DNA from: Pseudooceanicola antarcticus
GTDB taxonomy: Bacteria; Pseudomonadota; Alphaproteobacteria; Rhodobacterales; Rhodobacteraceae
Assembly (NCBI RefSeq): GCF_900215355.1
Contig: NZ_OBEA01000002.1
Location: 372,001 to 436,000 of the forward strand
DNA: 64,000 nucleotides
Direction: 5' to 3'
Shown here: one piece after another, positions 7,994-15,886 of the stretch
How positions within the stretch are numbered: position 1 is the stretch's first letter
Layout of the letters: each line of letters starts with the position of its first letter
Translations under genes and position numbers: made by a program
Notes under the pieces: generated by a model
Told to the model about the DNA's origin: nothing
Databases searched by the model: none
What the model saw: the letters and a program-made list of their open reading frames with translations, nothing else

Positions 7994-9619
7994 ATGAGAA
8001 TCTCACGCGAAGAAATGAGCCTTCTGGACCGCGGCGGGCGTCCGACCCTGGCGGACATGCTCGAGAAGATGACCTTCAGTCCGACGCGCGGCAGTATCGA
8101 GCTGAACGGTGCCCGGATGGTTTTGGCGCGCGCGACCTTCGGGGTGGACCTGCAGGACGAGCTGGTGCGCCGTTTCGGAGAGCGGGAGGCGATGGTCCTG
8201 ATGCTGCGCCTGGGCTATCGCAGCGGCCGGGAGGATGCGGAATTCGTCCGGCGCGCCTGGCCCAACCTGGACGTGGGCGACGCCTTCACCGCCGGGACGC
8301 GGCTGCACATGGTCACGGGCACCGTGCGGGTCGAGACGATGCACAACGACTTCGACTTCCGCAACGACCGGTTCTCCGGCGACTTCCTCTGGCATGAATC
8401 GGTCGAGGCGACGGAATACCAGCGCCGCCACGGGCGGGCGACGAAGCCCGTTTGCTGGGCCCAGACCGGCTATGCCGCAGGCTATGCCAGCGTCTTCTTC
8501 CGCAAGCTGATCCTCTACAAGGAGGTCAGCTGCGCGGCCATGGGCGACAAGGCATGCCGGGTCGTCGGCAAGACTGTCGACGATTGGGGGCGGGATGATC
8601 CATTCGTCCGCATGTTCCTCGAAGAGGTGCTGGTCACCAAGGCCGAGAGCCTGCCCCGTTTCGACAGGGAAGAGAGCGGCGGCACAACCGCCGATGCGGC
8701 ACGGATCGAGGACCTGATCGTCGCGCCCGTGCGCAGGGACCTGGAGAGGATCGCCGAACATCGTCTGAACGCGCTTGTCACCGGGCCCGACGGCTCCGGC
8801 CGCTTCGCGGTGGCGAACTGGTTGAAGGCAAAGCGGTTCCGCACCGCCGAGCTGCACAATGTGCACGGCGCCTCCCCGGCCTTGCCCGAGGTGCTGCAGA
8901 AGATCTCGCAGGCGCTGGCGAAGGGGGCCGCAGGCGGGCAGGTCCTTGTCATCGACGCGCCGGAAAGCCTGCCGGACCCCTTGCAGATAGACCTCCTGCG
9001 GCTCATGCGATCCGCCCAGGCACGGCCCGAGAAATTTCTCCTCGTCGGGATTTCCACGGCCTCCCCGCCGCAACTGCAGCGGCAGGGAGGGCTGCGGGCA
9101 GAGCTCTTCTACGCCCTGTCGACCGCCTGCCTGGCGATGCCGCCGCTGGATGACAGGCCAGAGGACATCGAAGCCCTGGCCACGGCCTTGCTGGCACGGA
9201 GCGCGCAGCACGGGGCGGGGGCTGCTCCGGTGCTCTCGGACGGTGCTCTCGAGGTTCTGCGGAACTTCCGCTGGCCGGGCAACCTGCCGCAACTCGAGCA
9301 GACGGTCCGGCGCGCGGCCCTGATGGCGGAAACGCCGGGGCTGATCACGGCGGCGGATATCCACGCCGCGACCAGCGACCAGGCAACGCCGGTCCCGGAT
9401 GCCGCGGGCCCGGCATCTCAGCCGGAGGACGACAGGATCGACCAGCTCTGGCGGGAGCTTCACCCGCTGTTGCAGCAGGGGCAAACCCTGGACCAGATCG
9501 TCTCGGCGCTGGAGCACCGCGCGCTTGCCGAAGCCGGAGGGAACACATCGGCGGCGGCCCGGCAGCTTGGGCTTACGCGGGCCAAGCTCGACTACCGTCT
9601 CAACAGGAAGCGGGACTAG
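7994..9619 (+). CDS. XylR_N/V4R-type regulator with degenerate sigma-54 AAA+ domain
   Basis: The 541-residue protein has the layout of DmpR/XylR-like activators: an activator (XylR_N) domain at about 15-115, a V4R small-molecule domain at 130-200 (VCWAQTGYAAGYAS, then Cys180 and Cys188), an AAA+-like part at 240-460 and a Fis-type helix-turn-helix at 515-537. The AAA+ part is badly eroded. Walker A is GPDGSGR (264-270, Arg for Lys), Walker B is VLVIDA (317-322, Ala for Glu), and the GAFTGA loop that contacts sigma-54 is absent, with only about 47 residues between the two Walker motifs. RWPGN (426-430) is retained. It probably senses an aromatic ligand but cannot act as a normal sigma-54 activator. 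Confidence 0.8.
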   Translation: MRISREEMSLLDRGGRPTLADMLEKMTFSPTRGSIELNGARMVLARATFGVDLQDELVRRFGEREAMVLMLRLGYRSGREDAEFVRRAWPNLDVGDAFTAGTRLHMVTGTVRVETMHNDFDFRNDRFSGDFLWHESVEATEYQRRHGRATKPVCWAQTGYAAGYASVFFRKLILYKEVSCAAMGDKACRVVGKTVDDWGRDDPFVRMFLEEVLVTKAESLPRFDREESGGTTADAARIEDLIVAPVRRDLERIAEHRLNALVTGPDGSGRFAVANWLKAKRFRTAELHNVHGASPALPEVLQKISQALAKGAAGGQVLVIDAPESLPDPLQIDLLRLMRSAQARPEKFLLVGISTASPPQLQRQGGLRAELFYALSTACLAMPPLDDRPEDIEALATALLARSAQHGAGAAPVLSDGALEVLRNFRWPGNLPQLEQTVRRAALMAETPGLITAADIHAATSDQATPVPDAAGPASQPEDDRIDQLWRELHPLLQQGQTLDQIVSALEHRALAEAGGNTSAAARQLGLTRAKLDYRLNRKRD

Positions 9620-9649
9620 GGAAGGCACCGACGGCATTCCCGCAAGCCG

Positions 9650-10825
9650 TCACCAGTGGGCGATGCGGCCATCGCCGTGAATGGCTTCAAGCGCCGGAAT
9701 TTCCTCCTGCTTGAATGGGTACTTGGCGGCGGTCTTCTCGTCGATCTCGATCCCCAGCCCAGGAGCATCGGGGACGGCCCAGGCGCCTGAGACCAGCTCC
9801 AGCGGATAGGAGCTGCAGATGTCCTCGAACCAGGGCACGAGACCGACGGCTTCTTCCTGGATCACGAAGTTCGGCGTGGCGACATCGAACTGCAGCGCCA
9901 CCGCCCCCGCTACAGGGCCCATCGGGTTGTGCGGGCAGACGCCCATGCCTGCCGCCTCGGCGATGGCGGCGATGCGGCGTCCTCCGCTGAAACCGCCGCA
10001 ATGGGCCAGGTCCGGTTGGACAAAGGCCACGGCGCGGGTTTCGGCGACCTCGGCGAATTCGCGGGGCGAGAAAAGGCGCTCTCCTGTTGCCAGCGGGCAA
10101 TCGACGCGCCGGGCAAGATCCGCCATGGCGGGGGTGTTGCCCGGCTGGATCGGCTCTTCGATGAACATCGGACGGATCGGCGCGATCGCGTCGATATAGG
10201 CCTTGGCCGCGTCAAGGCTTTCGGGGCGGCCATGGAAATCGGTCATGATGTCGACCTCGTCTCCGACCCGCTCGCGCACGGCCTGGGCCAGCTTGGCGGT
10301 ATGACGCACCGCCGACAGCGGGGCATCATGGCCGGTGTAGGGGATCAGGCCCAGCTTGACGGCGGAATAGCCCATTTCGACCGTTTCCTGCACCGCGTCG
10401 CAGAAGGCGCTGATGTCCTCGATGCCGACCTGCGCTCCGATCTTGGCGCGGCGCAGGTGGGTATAGACCCGGATGTTGTCGCGTACCCTGCCGCCGAGCA
10501 ACTCCCAGACCGGGACGCCCAGGGCCTTGCCCTTGATGTCCCACAGCGCCTGTTCGATGCCCGATACGGCCGAGCCGCTCACCGCGCCGAGCGGCCAGAA
10601 GCCGAAGCGGGTCATGCGGGCGACCAGATGCTCGATCCGCATCGGGTCTTCGCCGATGACCAGGGGGGCGAGATCCTCGATGGCGCCGTTGACGGCACGG
10701 GTCTTCCATTCCAGCGTTGCCTCTCCCCAGCCATGAAGACCGGGTTGATCGGTTTGCACTTTGACGAAAACCCAGTTGCGGTGGATCGCGTTGACGATGG
10801 TGGTTTCGATGGATGTGATCTTCAC
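9650..10825 (-). CDS. dgoD: Enolase-superfamily dehydratase, D-galactonate dehydratase-like
   Basis: This 391-residue protein belongs to the mandelate racemase/enolase superfamily. The expected metal ligands are visible as Asp196, Glu223 and Glu249, and the acid/base pair as His198 (TDFHGR) and His299 (CPHNPMGP), the arrangement of galactonate dehydratases. It would convert an aldonic acid to a 2-keto-3-deoxy sugar acid. It is encoded next to a TRAP importer and a GntR/FCD regulator of the sugar-acid type, which fits. The following pathway kinase and aldolase are not nearby. Related acid-sugar dehydratases with other substrates are possible, so the symbol is tentative. Confidence 0.78.
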   Translation of the reverse strand: MKITSIETTIVNAIHRNWVFVKVQTDQPGLHGWGEATLEWKTRAVNGAIEDLAPLVIGEDPMRIEHLVARMTRFGFWPLGAVSGSAVSGIEQALWDIKGKALGVPVWELLGGRVRDNIRVYTHLRRAKIGAQVGIEDISAFCDAVQETVEMGYSAVKLGLIPYTGHDAPLSAVRHTAKLAQAVRERVGDEVDIMTDFHGRPESLDAAKAYIDAIAPIRPMFIEEPIQPGNTPAMADLARRVDCPLATGERLFSPREFAEVAETRAVAFVQPDLAHCGGFSGGRRIAAIAEAAGMGVCPHNPMGPVAGAVALQFDVATPNFVIQEEAVGLVPWFEDICSSYPLELVSGAWAVPDAPGLGIEIDEKTAAKYPFKQEEIPALEAIHGDGRIAHW

Positions 10826-10841
10826 GAGAGGCCTATTGGGA

Positions 10842-12116
10842 TCAGGGATTGAGCAACACCGGCAGCCATGTGGACAGCTGCGGGACGAGACAGAGAAGGA
10901 CGACCGCCGCCAGTTCCGCGACGAGGAAGGGCGTCAGGGCGCGCATCAGGGGAAGCATGCCGATCTTGCCGACGCGCATGACGACGAAGAGGACGACGCC
11001 GACCGGTGGCGTGACGAGGCCGATGGCAAGGGTGATCATCACCACCATGCTGGCCTGCAGCGGGTCGATGCCGAGCTCGCGCACCGGCGGCAGGAGCAGC
11101 GGCACGAAGATCAGGATCGCCGCGCCGATATCCAGGAAGGTCCGCAGCACCAGCATCAGCAGCGCGATGGCCAGGAGGAAGAGCACCGGCTGTCCGCCAA
11201 ACATGTCCGCGGCGGCGCTGATCCCCGAGGCGATGCCAAGCAGGTTCAGGGCGTAGGACAGGATCGTTGCCGCCGCCACCAGCAGGTAGATTGTCGCCGA
11301 GACCCTCGCGGCCTTCATGAAGGCGCGCCAGAGCCCGGCCAGGTCTATGCCGCGGAAGACGAAGACAGAGAGGAAGATGGCATAGGCAACGGCGATGCCG
11401 CCTCCTTCGGTCGCCGTATAGGCGCCGGCGACCATGCCGCCGACAATGATGACCGGCAGGGTGGCGACAGCGACGCCTTCGATGACCATGCGCCGGACAC
11501 TGTCCCCCGAGGGCGCGGGTGTCGGTCTGGGCAGCTTGCCCCGCATCGCGTCGATTGCCACCACGACGGCGCAGGCCCCGCCCAGCAACAGGCCGGGGAT
11601 GACGCCGGCCAGGAACAGGTCGACCACCGAGAGCCCGGAGACCGCCGCCAGCAGGATCGCCAGACCGGAAGGGGGGATGATCGGCCCGATGATCGAGGAC
11701 GCGACAGTGACCGCCGCGGAATAGGGCTTGCTGTAGCCCTCCTTCGGCATCTCGGTGACGAACACACGGCCTAATGCGGCCGCATCGGCCACCGCCGAGC
11801 CCGAGATGCCGGCGAACAGCACCGAGGCCCCGATATTGGCAAAGGCGGTCCCGCCGGGCAGCCACAGGAAGGCGCGTTGGGCGATGGTGATGAGCCGGGT
11901 GGTGATGCCGCCCTGGCTCATGATCTCGGCGGCGAGGATATAGAAGGGCACGGCGAGGAAGACGAAGCTGTCAACGCCGGTGAACAGGCGCGTGGCGACG
12001 ATCGCCAGCGGGATGTCGGCGACCCAGACACCGACAAGCCCGGCCAGGCCGATGGCGAAGGCGACGGGGACACCCAGGAACAGCAATCCCAGCCCGGTAA
12101 TGGCGACCCAGATCAT
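10842..12116 (-). CDS. dctM: TRAP transporter large permease, DctM-like
   Basis: This 424-residue protein has the standard length and about 12 hydrophobic segments of the TRAP large subunit, with typical elements such as PFYILAAEIMSQGG and GLVTPPVGVVLFVV near the C-terminus. It is the ion-coupled transport subunit of a TRAP system for an organic acid. Its start overlaps the stop of the small subunit (ATGA), and the dehydratase gene follows after 16 bases, so all four genes look like one operon. The likely substrate is a sugar acid, inferred from the dehydratase. Confidence 0.9.
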   Translation of the reverse strand: MIWVAITGLGLLFLGVPVAFAIGLAGLVGVWVADIPLAIVATRLFTGVDSFVFLAVPFYILAAEIMSQGGITTRLITIAQRAFLWLPGGTAFANIGASVLFAGISGSAVADAAALGRVFVTEMPKEGYSKPYSAAVTVASSIIGPIIPPSGLAILLAAVSGLSVVDLFLAGVIPGLLLGGACAVVVAIDAMRGKLPRPTPAPSGDSVRRMVIEGVAVATLPVIIVGGMVAGAYTATEGGGIAVAYAIFLSVFVFRGIDLAGLWRAFMKAARVSATIYLLVAAATILSYALNLLGIASGISAAADMFGGQPVLFLLAIALLMLVLRTFLDIGAAILIFVPLLLPPVRELGIDPLQASMVVMITLAIGLVTPPVGVVLFVVMRVGKIGMLPLMRALTPFLVAELAAVVLLCLVPQLSTWLPVLLNP

Positions 12117-12622
12117 GCGGCGCTCCCGGTTTCGGTGGCATTGTCCTCATCGGGTTCGAAACCTGCGAACCAGGTCAGCGCGATCTGCACGAGCATCAGG
12201 GCGGCGCCGACCGGCAGCGCCATGTAGGGATAGATCATCGGAATTCCCGAGGCCGGGGCAACCTGGGCTGCGTTGCGCAGGGCCAGCGGCCAGCTGTAAA
12301 CCAGAACATAGAGGCAGAAGATCGCCCCGACGGAATAGAGCGCCGATTTCACCAGGGGCGCGCGCCTGGGGCCGGCAAGGGTCTCGAGGAATTCGATGCC
12401 CATGTGTTCGGCGCGAAAGATGCAGGCGACAGAGCCCAGCATCATCAGCCAGATCATGAGATACCGCATGTATTCTTCGGTCCAGCTGAAGCCGGTATTG
12501 AACAGGTAGCGCCCGCCAACCTGCGTCAGGTTGAGGGCCGTAACGACGACAATGAGCAAGGTCGCCAGGATTTCCGTGGTCCGTGTCAGCAGCCTTGCGG
12601 CGGCGAGGGCGGTTCTGTGCAT
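12113..12622 (-). CDS. dctQ: TRAP transporter small permease, DctQ-like
   Basis: The 169-residue protein with four predicted membrane helices is the small membrane subunit of the TRAP system. It contains the characteristic TGFSWTEEYMRYLMIWLMML region. The start at 12622 (MHRTALAAARLL) has a CCGGAG sequence about ten bases upstream; a longer in-frame start at 12658 would fall inside the hairpin that follows the binding-protein gene and is less likely. Confidence 0.87.
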   Translation of the reverse strand: MHRTALAAARLLTRTTEILATLLIVVVTALNLTQVGGRYLFNTGFSWTEEYMRYLMIWLMMLGSVACIFRAEHMGIEFLETLAGPRRAPLVKSALYSVGAIFCLYVLVYSWPLALRNAAQVAPASGIPMIYPYMALPVGAALMLVQIALTWFAGFEPDEDNATETGSAA

Positions 12623-12639
12623 GTTGGAAGCTCCGGTTG

Positions 12640-12674
12640 CGCCGCCCCTTGCCTGCAATGGGCAAGGGGCGGCG
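12640..12674 (-). other. GC-rich hairpin between TRAP dctP and dctQ
   Basis: A perfect 14-bp inverted repeat (CGCCGCCCCTTGCC and its complement, 7-base loop) fills the gap between the binding-protein stop and the small-permease start. There is no T-tract. Such structures usually protect the upstream binding-protein mRNA or attenuate the downstream permease genes. Confidence 0.7.
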
Positions 12675-12687
12675 GCCTGTTGTGGCC

Positions 12688-13710
12688 TTAGTCGTAGAGA
12701 CGGTCTTTGGCCGCATCGACCTGGCCCAGAAGCTCGTCGACCAAGTCGTCTCCGACCTTGGTGCGGATGAAGGCCTCGACCGGCGCCTGGGTGATCTCCT
12801 TGAACGCGGCTTTCTCGTCAGGCGTCGAGACGTGGATTTCCATCCCCAGCTCTTCGCGCAGCTTCTCGGAGAAACGCCAGTCGCCTTCGGTCTTCTGAAG
12901 GTTCTCGGTCCAGGCCATCAGCAGCGCCGCGTCCTTGATGATCTGGCGGTTGCCTTCCGACAGGCCGCTGAACCATTCCTCGTTGGCGATGATGACGTGC
13001 AGGCCGAAGACATGCTCGTCGAGCGTGTAGTACTTCTGCACTTCCCCCAGGCCACCGCCATAGACGACCGCCGGCGGGTTCTCCTGTCCGTCGACCACGC
13101 CCTGGCGCAGCGACATCAGCACCTCGGACCCCGAGATCGGCGTCGCCGTGGCGCCCAGAGAGTTCACGAGCTCCATGAACACGGGGCTTTCCATGGTGCG
13201 GATCTTCATCCCGGCCATGTCTTCGGGGTTGACGATCGGGCGGATGTTGTTGGTGAAGGAGCGGAAGCCGTTCTGCGAGAAGGCAAGGGCGCGCAGGCCC
13301 GTCTTCTCGAGGATATCGGCACGCATGTCATCGGCGAACTCGCCGTTCATGACCTCCCATGCCACCGGCGCGCTTTCGAACAGGTAGGGGATCGACCAGA
13401 CCTGCATGGGCGGATAGAAACCGGCCATCGCGCCATCGGCCGCGAAGGTCAGTTCCAGGCTGCCTTGCTGAACCTGCTCGAGCATCTCGCGTTCGCCGCC
13501 CAACTGGTTGTTGGGGAAGAGGCGGACGTTCATCTCTCCGTTGGATTTGAACTCGACATATTCCTTGAAACGCACAAGGGCGTTGTACTCGGGGAAATCC
13601 CCCTCGGGGATGCCGATGCCGAACTTGATGTCCTGCGCATAGGCTGCCGTGGACAATAGTCCGCTGACTGCCGCGGCGCATGCCGTGGCAACGATTTTCT
13701 TGATCAACAT
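12688..13710 (-). CDS. dctP: TRAP transporter substrate-binding protein, DctP-like
   Basis: The 340-residue protein starts at an ATG with a strong GGAGG site five bases upstream. It has a Sec signal peptide (MLIKKIVATACAAAVSGLLS, cleavage after AYA). The mature part has the DctP pattern, including MRTMESPVFMELVNSLGA and a conserved VDGQENPP segment near residue 200. It captures the substrate in the periplasm and delivers it to the DctQM membrane part. It is the first gene of the sugar-acid operon, divergent from the GntR regulator. Confidence 0.9.
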   Translation of the reverse strand: MLIKKIVATACAAAVSGLLSTAAYAQDIKFGIGIPEGDFPEYNALVRFKEYVEFKSNGEMNVRLFPNNQLGGEREMLEQVQQGSLELTFAADGAMAGFYPPMQVWSIPYLFESAPVAWEVMNGEFADDMRADILEKTGLRALAFSQNGFRSFTNNIRPIVNPEDMAGMKIRTMESPVFMELVNSLGATATPISGSEVLMSLRQGVVDGQENPPAVVYGGGLGEVQKYYTLDEHVFGLHVIIANEEWFSGLSEGNRQIIKDAALLMAWTENLQKTEGDWRFSEKLREELGMEIHVSTPDEKAAFKEITQAPVEAFIRTKVGDDLVDELLGQVDAAKDRLYD

Positions 13711-13777
13711 GTAATCCTCCAATTAGTCATCGCAGCCAACGAACTTGACAGGCTCCTCCCGTGTCCGCTGCAATGCT

Positions 13778-13796
13778 GATGTGCAGACTGTGCATC
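13778..13796. promoter_or_regulatory. Candidate operator of the sugar-acid GntR regulator
   Basis: An imperfect 19-bp palindrome (GATG-TG-CAGACTG-TG-CATC, 7 of 9 positions paired) lies 28 bases before the gntR start and about 70 bases before dctP. A TTGACA box lies upstream at 13745-13750. The position suits autoregulation plus control of the divergent operon, but no second copy was found. Confidence 0.35.
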
Positions 13797-13823
13797 CTCT
13801 AGATCATATGTAAAGGCAAAAGT

Positions 13824-14612
13824 ATGAAGGTCACTCGACCAGGGCTGCGTGTGGGCGATCTGGAGTTCCCGCTGGAAGTCGGCTCGCCCCTGCCAACCGG
13901 CGCGGCACAGGAGGCCGTGACGGTGCTGGGACGACGCATCACCAATGGCGTCTATGCGCCGGGTGAGACCATGCCGACCGAGCCCGAGCTTGCCGCCTCT
14001 CTGAACGTCAGCCGGGCCACGGTGCGCGACGCAATAAAAGTGTTGTCAGGCAAGGGGTTGGTGCGCACCGCTCGGCGCTACGGCACCCGCGTGCGCCCGC
14101 TCGAGGAATGGTCTCTGCTGGATGCGGATGTGGTCTCGTGGCACGATCCGGAGCACCCGCGCATCCACCAGATGTTCGCCGAAACCACCGAGTTGCGCTG
14201 CATCATCGAACCGGCCGCCGCGGCCCTGGCGGCCGAGCGCGCGAGTGACGACCAGATCGCGCGCATTTTGCAAAGCGCCCATGCCATGCATCCCGGCGAA
14301 GCGGATGTTCAGGCCATGTTCAACGCCGATTGCATCTTCCACGCCACCGTTCTCGAGGCCACCGGCAACATGATGATGCGGCAGATGCAGAAGATCATCC
14401 TGACGATTCTGCGGATTTCCTATGAATACGGCGTGCTGGTCGTGGACGGAGAGCCTGTCTCGCGCGAGGGCCACATCCACGTCGCCGAGGCGATCCGCGA
14501 CCGCAATCCGGCGAAGGCCGAGCGGACCATGCGCGACATGCTGCAGATCAACCGCCGCACCGCCACCGATTTCTGGCAGCGCAACACGCTGACCACGGAC
14601 ATGTCTTCTTAG
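13824..14612 (+). CDS. GntR-family (FadR/FCD) transcriptional regulator of sugar-acid genes
   Basis: This 262-residue regulator has an N-terminal winged helix (LAASLNVSRATVRDAIKVL, about residues 56-74), a linker WSLLDADVVSWH and a C-terminal all-helical FCD ligand domain with metal-binding histidines. The WxLLDxDVxxWH linker is typical of FadR-subfamily regulators of sugar acids, such as the galactonate repressor DgoR. It is divergent from dctPQM-dgoD and most likely represses that operon until the sugar acid or its dehydration product binds. A convergent hairpin region follows it. Confidence 0.83.
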   Translation: MKVTRPGLRVGDLEFPLEVGSPLPTGAAQEAVTVLGRRITNGVYAPGETMPTEPELAASLNVSRATVRDAIKVLSGKGLVRTARRYGTRVRPLEEWSLLDADVVSWHDPEHPRIHQMFAETTELRCIIEPAAAALAAERASDDQIARILQSAHAMHPGEADVQAMFNADCIFHATVLEATGNMMMRQMQKIILTILRISYEYGVLVVDGEPVSREGHIHVAEAIRDRNPAKAERTMRDMLQINRRTATDFWQRNTLTTDMSS

Positions 14613-14691
14613 TCTCTTCGGGCCCAGTTTAGGCCCGCGCAGCTTACAGGTAAGCGGCTCTCACTGGCTTGATGGCTCGGACTTTCACCGC

Positions 14692-14742
14692 AGCTTGCCC
14701 TGGACGGGCCAAGCCCGCGCCGATTGTCGGTCCGGGCAAGCT
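14692..14742 (-). terminator. Candidate terminator hairpin after the racemase gene
   Basis: AGCTTGCCC and GGGCAAGCT, extended by GGACC-type pairs, form a long interrupted hairpin that starts at the racemase stop codon. There is no clear T-tract. A second, shorter hairpin (CGGGCC/GGCCCG, 14619-14637) follows the convergent gntR gene. Confidence 0.4.
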
Positions 14743-15386
14743 CAGGGGGCGGCCAACCCCTGTGCGAGGATCGCAGAGGCCAGGACACCGTCGACCAGCA
14801 CCGTGCCGGTGCGCTCGGACAGGCCACGCCGCAGCCGGGACATGCCGGCGCAGCCAAGGACGACGGCCCCGGCTCCGGCGGCTTTCGCACCGGCGATGGC
14901 CAGCGCCATCCGGTCTTCGACAGCGGGGCCGCCGGCCTCGACCTCCAGCACCGGCAGGCCCGAGGCGAAGACACCGGCGCAGGCCTCTTGGTGGCCATAG
15001 CACTCGACGTTCGCCGCGATCACCGGGACCGATACTTCAAGGGTCGTCACGATGCCGAAGCGGTCGCCATGCAGCGCTGCAAGGGCCATGGCGGCCTGTC
15101 CGATGCCGATCACCGGACAATGGGCGGCCTGCCTGAGCTGCTCCAACCCGGTATCGTCGAAGCAGCCGATGATGATCGCATCCACCGCAGCGGCCTTCGC
15201 CTCTGGCAGCAGCGCCAGCAGCCCCTCGACGGCAGCGGCGCCATCTTCGGGCCCCTGGATGGTGGCGGGTCCCCGGTGGTTGGTCCAGCCAAGCACCTCT
15301 GCAGCGGGCGCGCCGTCGCGCGCCACAGAGACCATGCTGTCGGTCATCGCCTCGGTGGCATTGGGGTTCAGGTAGAGCAGGCGCAT
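14742..15386 (-). CDS. Asp/Glu/hydantoin racemase family protein
   Basis: The 214-residue protein starts MRLLYLNPNATEAMTDSMVS, typical of hydantoin and allantoin racemases. The two catalytic cysteines are in place: Cys75 (IIIGCFDDTG) and Cys179 (VVLGCAGMSRL). It would racemise a five-membered cyclic ureide or a related compound by two-base chemistry. It is the last gene of an operon with a nucleobase-type deaminase, a Dpp-like importer and two amidohydrolases, which supports a role in cyclic amide or N-heterocycle catabolism. The start at 15386 is two bases after the previous stop; longer in-frame extensions are shadows. The substrate is unknown. Confidence 0.82.
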   Translation of the reverse strand: MRLLYLNPNATEAMTDSMVSVARDGAPAAEVLGWTNHRGPATIQGPEDGAAAVEGLLALLPEAKAAAVDAIIIGCFDDTGLEQLRQAAHCPVIGIGQAAMALAALHGDRFGIVTTLEVSVPVIAANVECYGHQEACAGVFASGLPVLEVEAGGPAVEDRMALAIAGAKAAGAGAVVLGCAGMSRLRRGLSERTGTVLVDGVLASAILAQGLAAP

Positions 15387-15388
15387 GA

Positions 15389-15886
15389 TCAGAGCCGCGA
15401 CCGAGCATGGCTGGCCCAGGCCTGCAGGATCTTCGTGGCCTCCGCGTCCAGATGCTGCTGCGCGGGCATGATCCTCTCGGCGACCGCATGCCCGCATTCG
15501 TGGGTCAAGCGCCCGACATCTATCGGAAACCGCACCGTCTCGGGCAGATCGCCGAGGACGTCTCCGGCCTGGGCCTTGTCAGCGGCATAGTAGAGCGCAG
15601 CGATCCCGGCGATGTTCATCGCCGCCACGCAGAGCGCGCAGGGCTCGCAGCTGGAATAGAGCTCGCAGCCGCGCAGATCGACGGTTTCGAGATTGCGGCA
15701 GGCATCGCGGATCGCTTCGGTTTCGCCGTGGGAGGTCGGGTCATGGTTCATCACCGAGCGGTTGATCCCCTCGCCGACGATCTTGCCGTCCTTGACGATG
15801 ACCGCGCCGAAGGGCTCGGTGCCGGGGGTGTCGAGCGCCTCTGCCGAGATCTCGATGGCGCGGCGCATGAAGGATTCATTGTACAT
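15389..15886 (-). CDS. Nucleoside/nucleobase deaminase (CMP/dCMP-type zinc site)
   Basis: This 165-residue cytidine-deaminase-fold protein contains both halves of the zinc site: HGETEAI (His53, catalytic Glu55) and SSCEPCALC (Cys83, Cys86). The length and the FGAVIVKDGKIVGEG segment resemble guanine deaminase and tRNA-adenosine deaminase relatives. In this operon a small-molecule substrate is more likely than tRNA. It overlaps the upstream ATPase gene by 11 bases. The reaction, hydrolytic removal of an exocyclic amino group, is inferred from family; the substrate is not known. Confidence 0.82.
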   Translation of the reverse strand: MYNESFMRRAIEISAEALDTPGTEPFGAVIVKDGKIVGEGINRSVMNHDPTSHGETEAIRDACRNLETVDLRGCELYSSCEPCALCVAAMNIAGIAALYYAADKAQAGDVLGDLPETVRFPIDVGRLTHECGHAVAERIMPAQQHLDAEATKILQAWASHARSRL

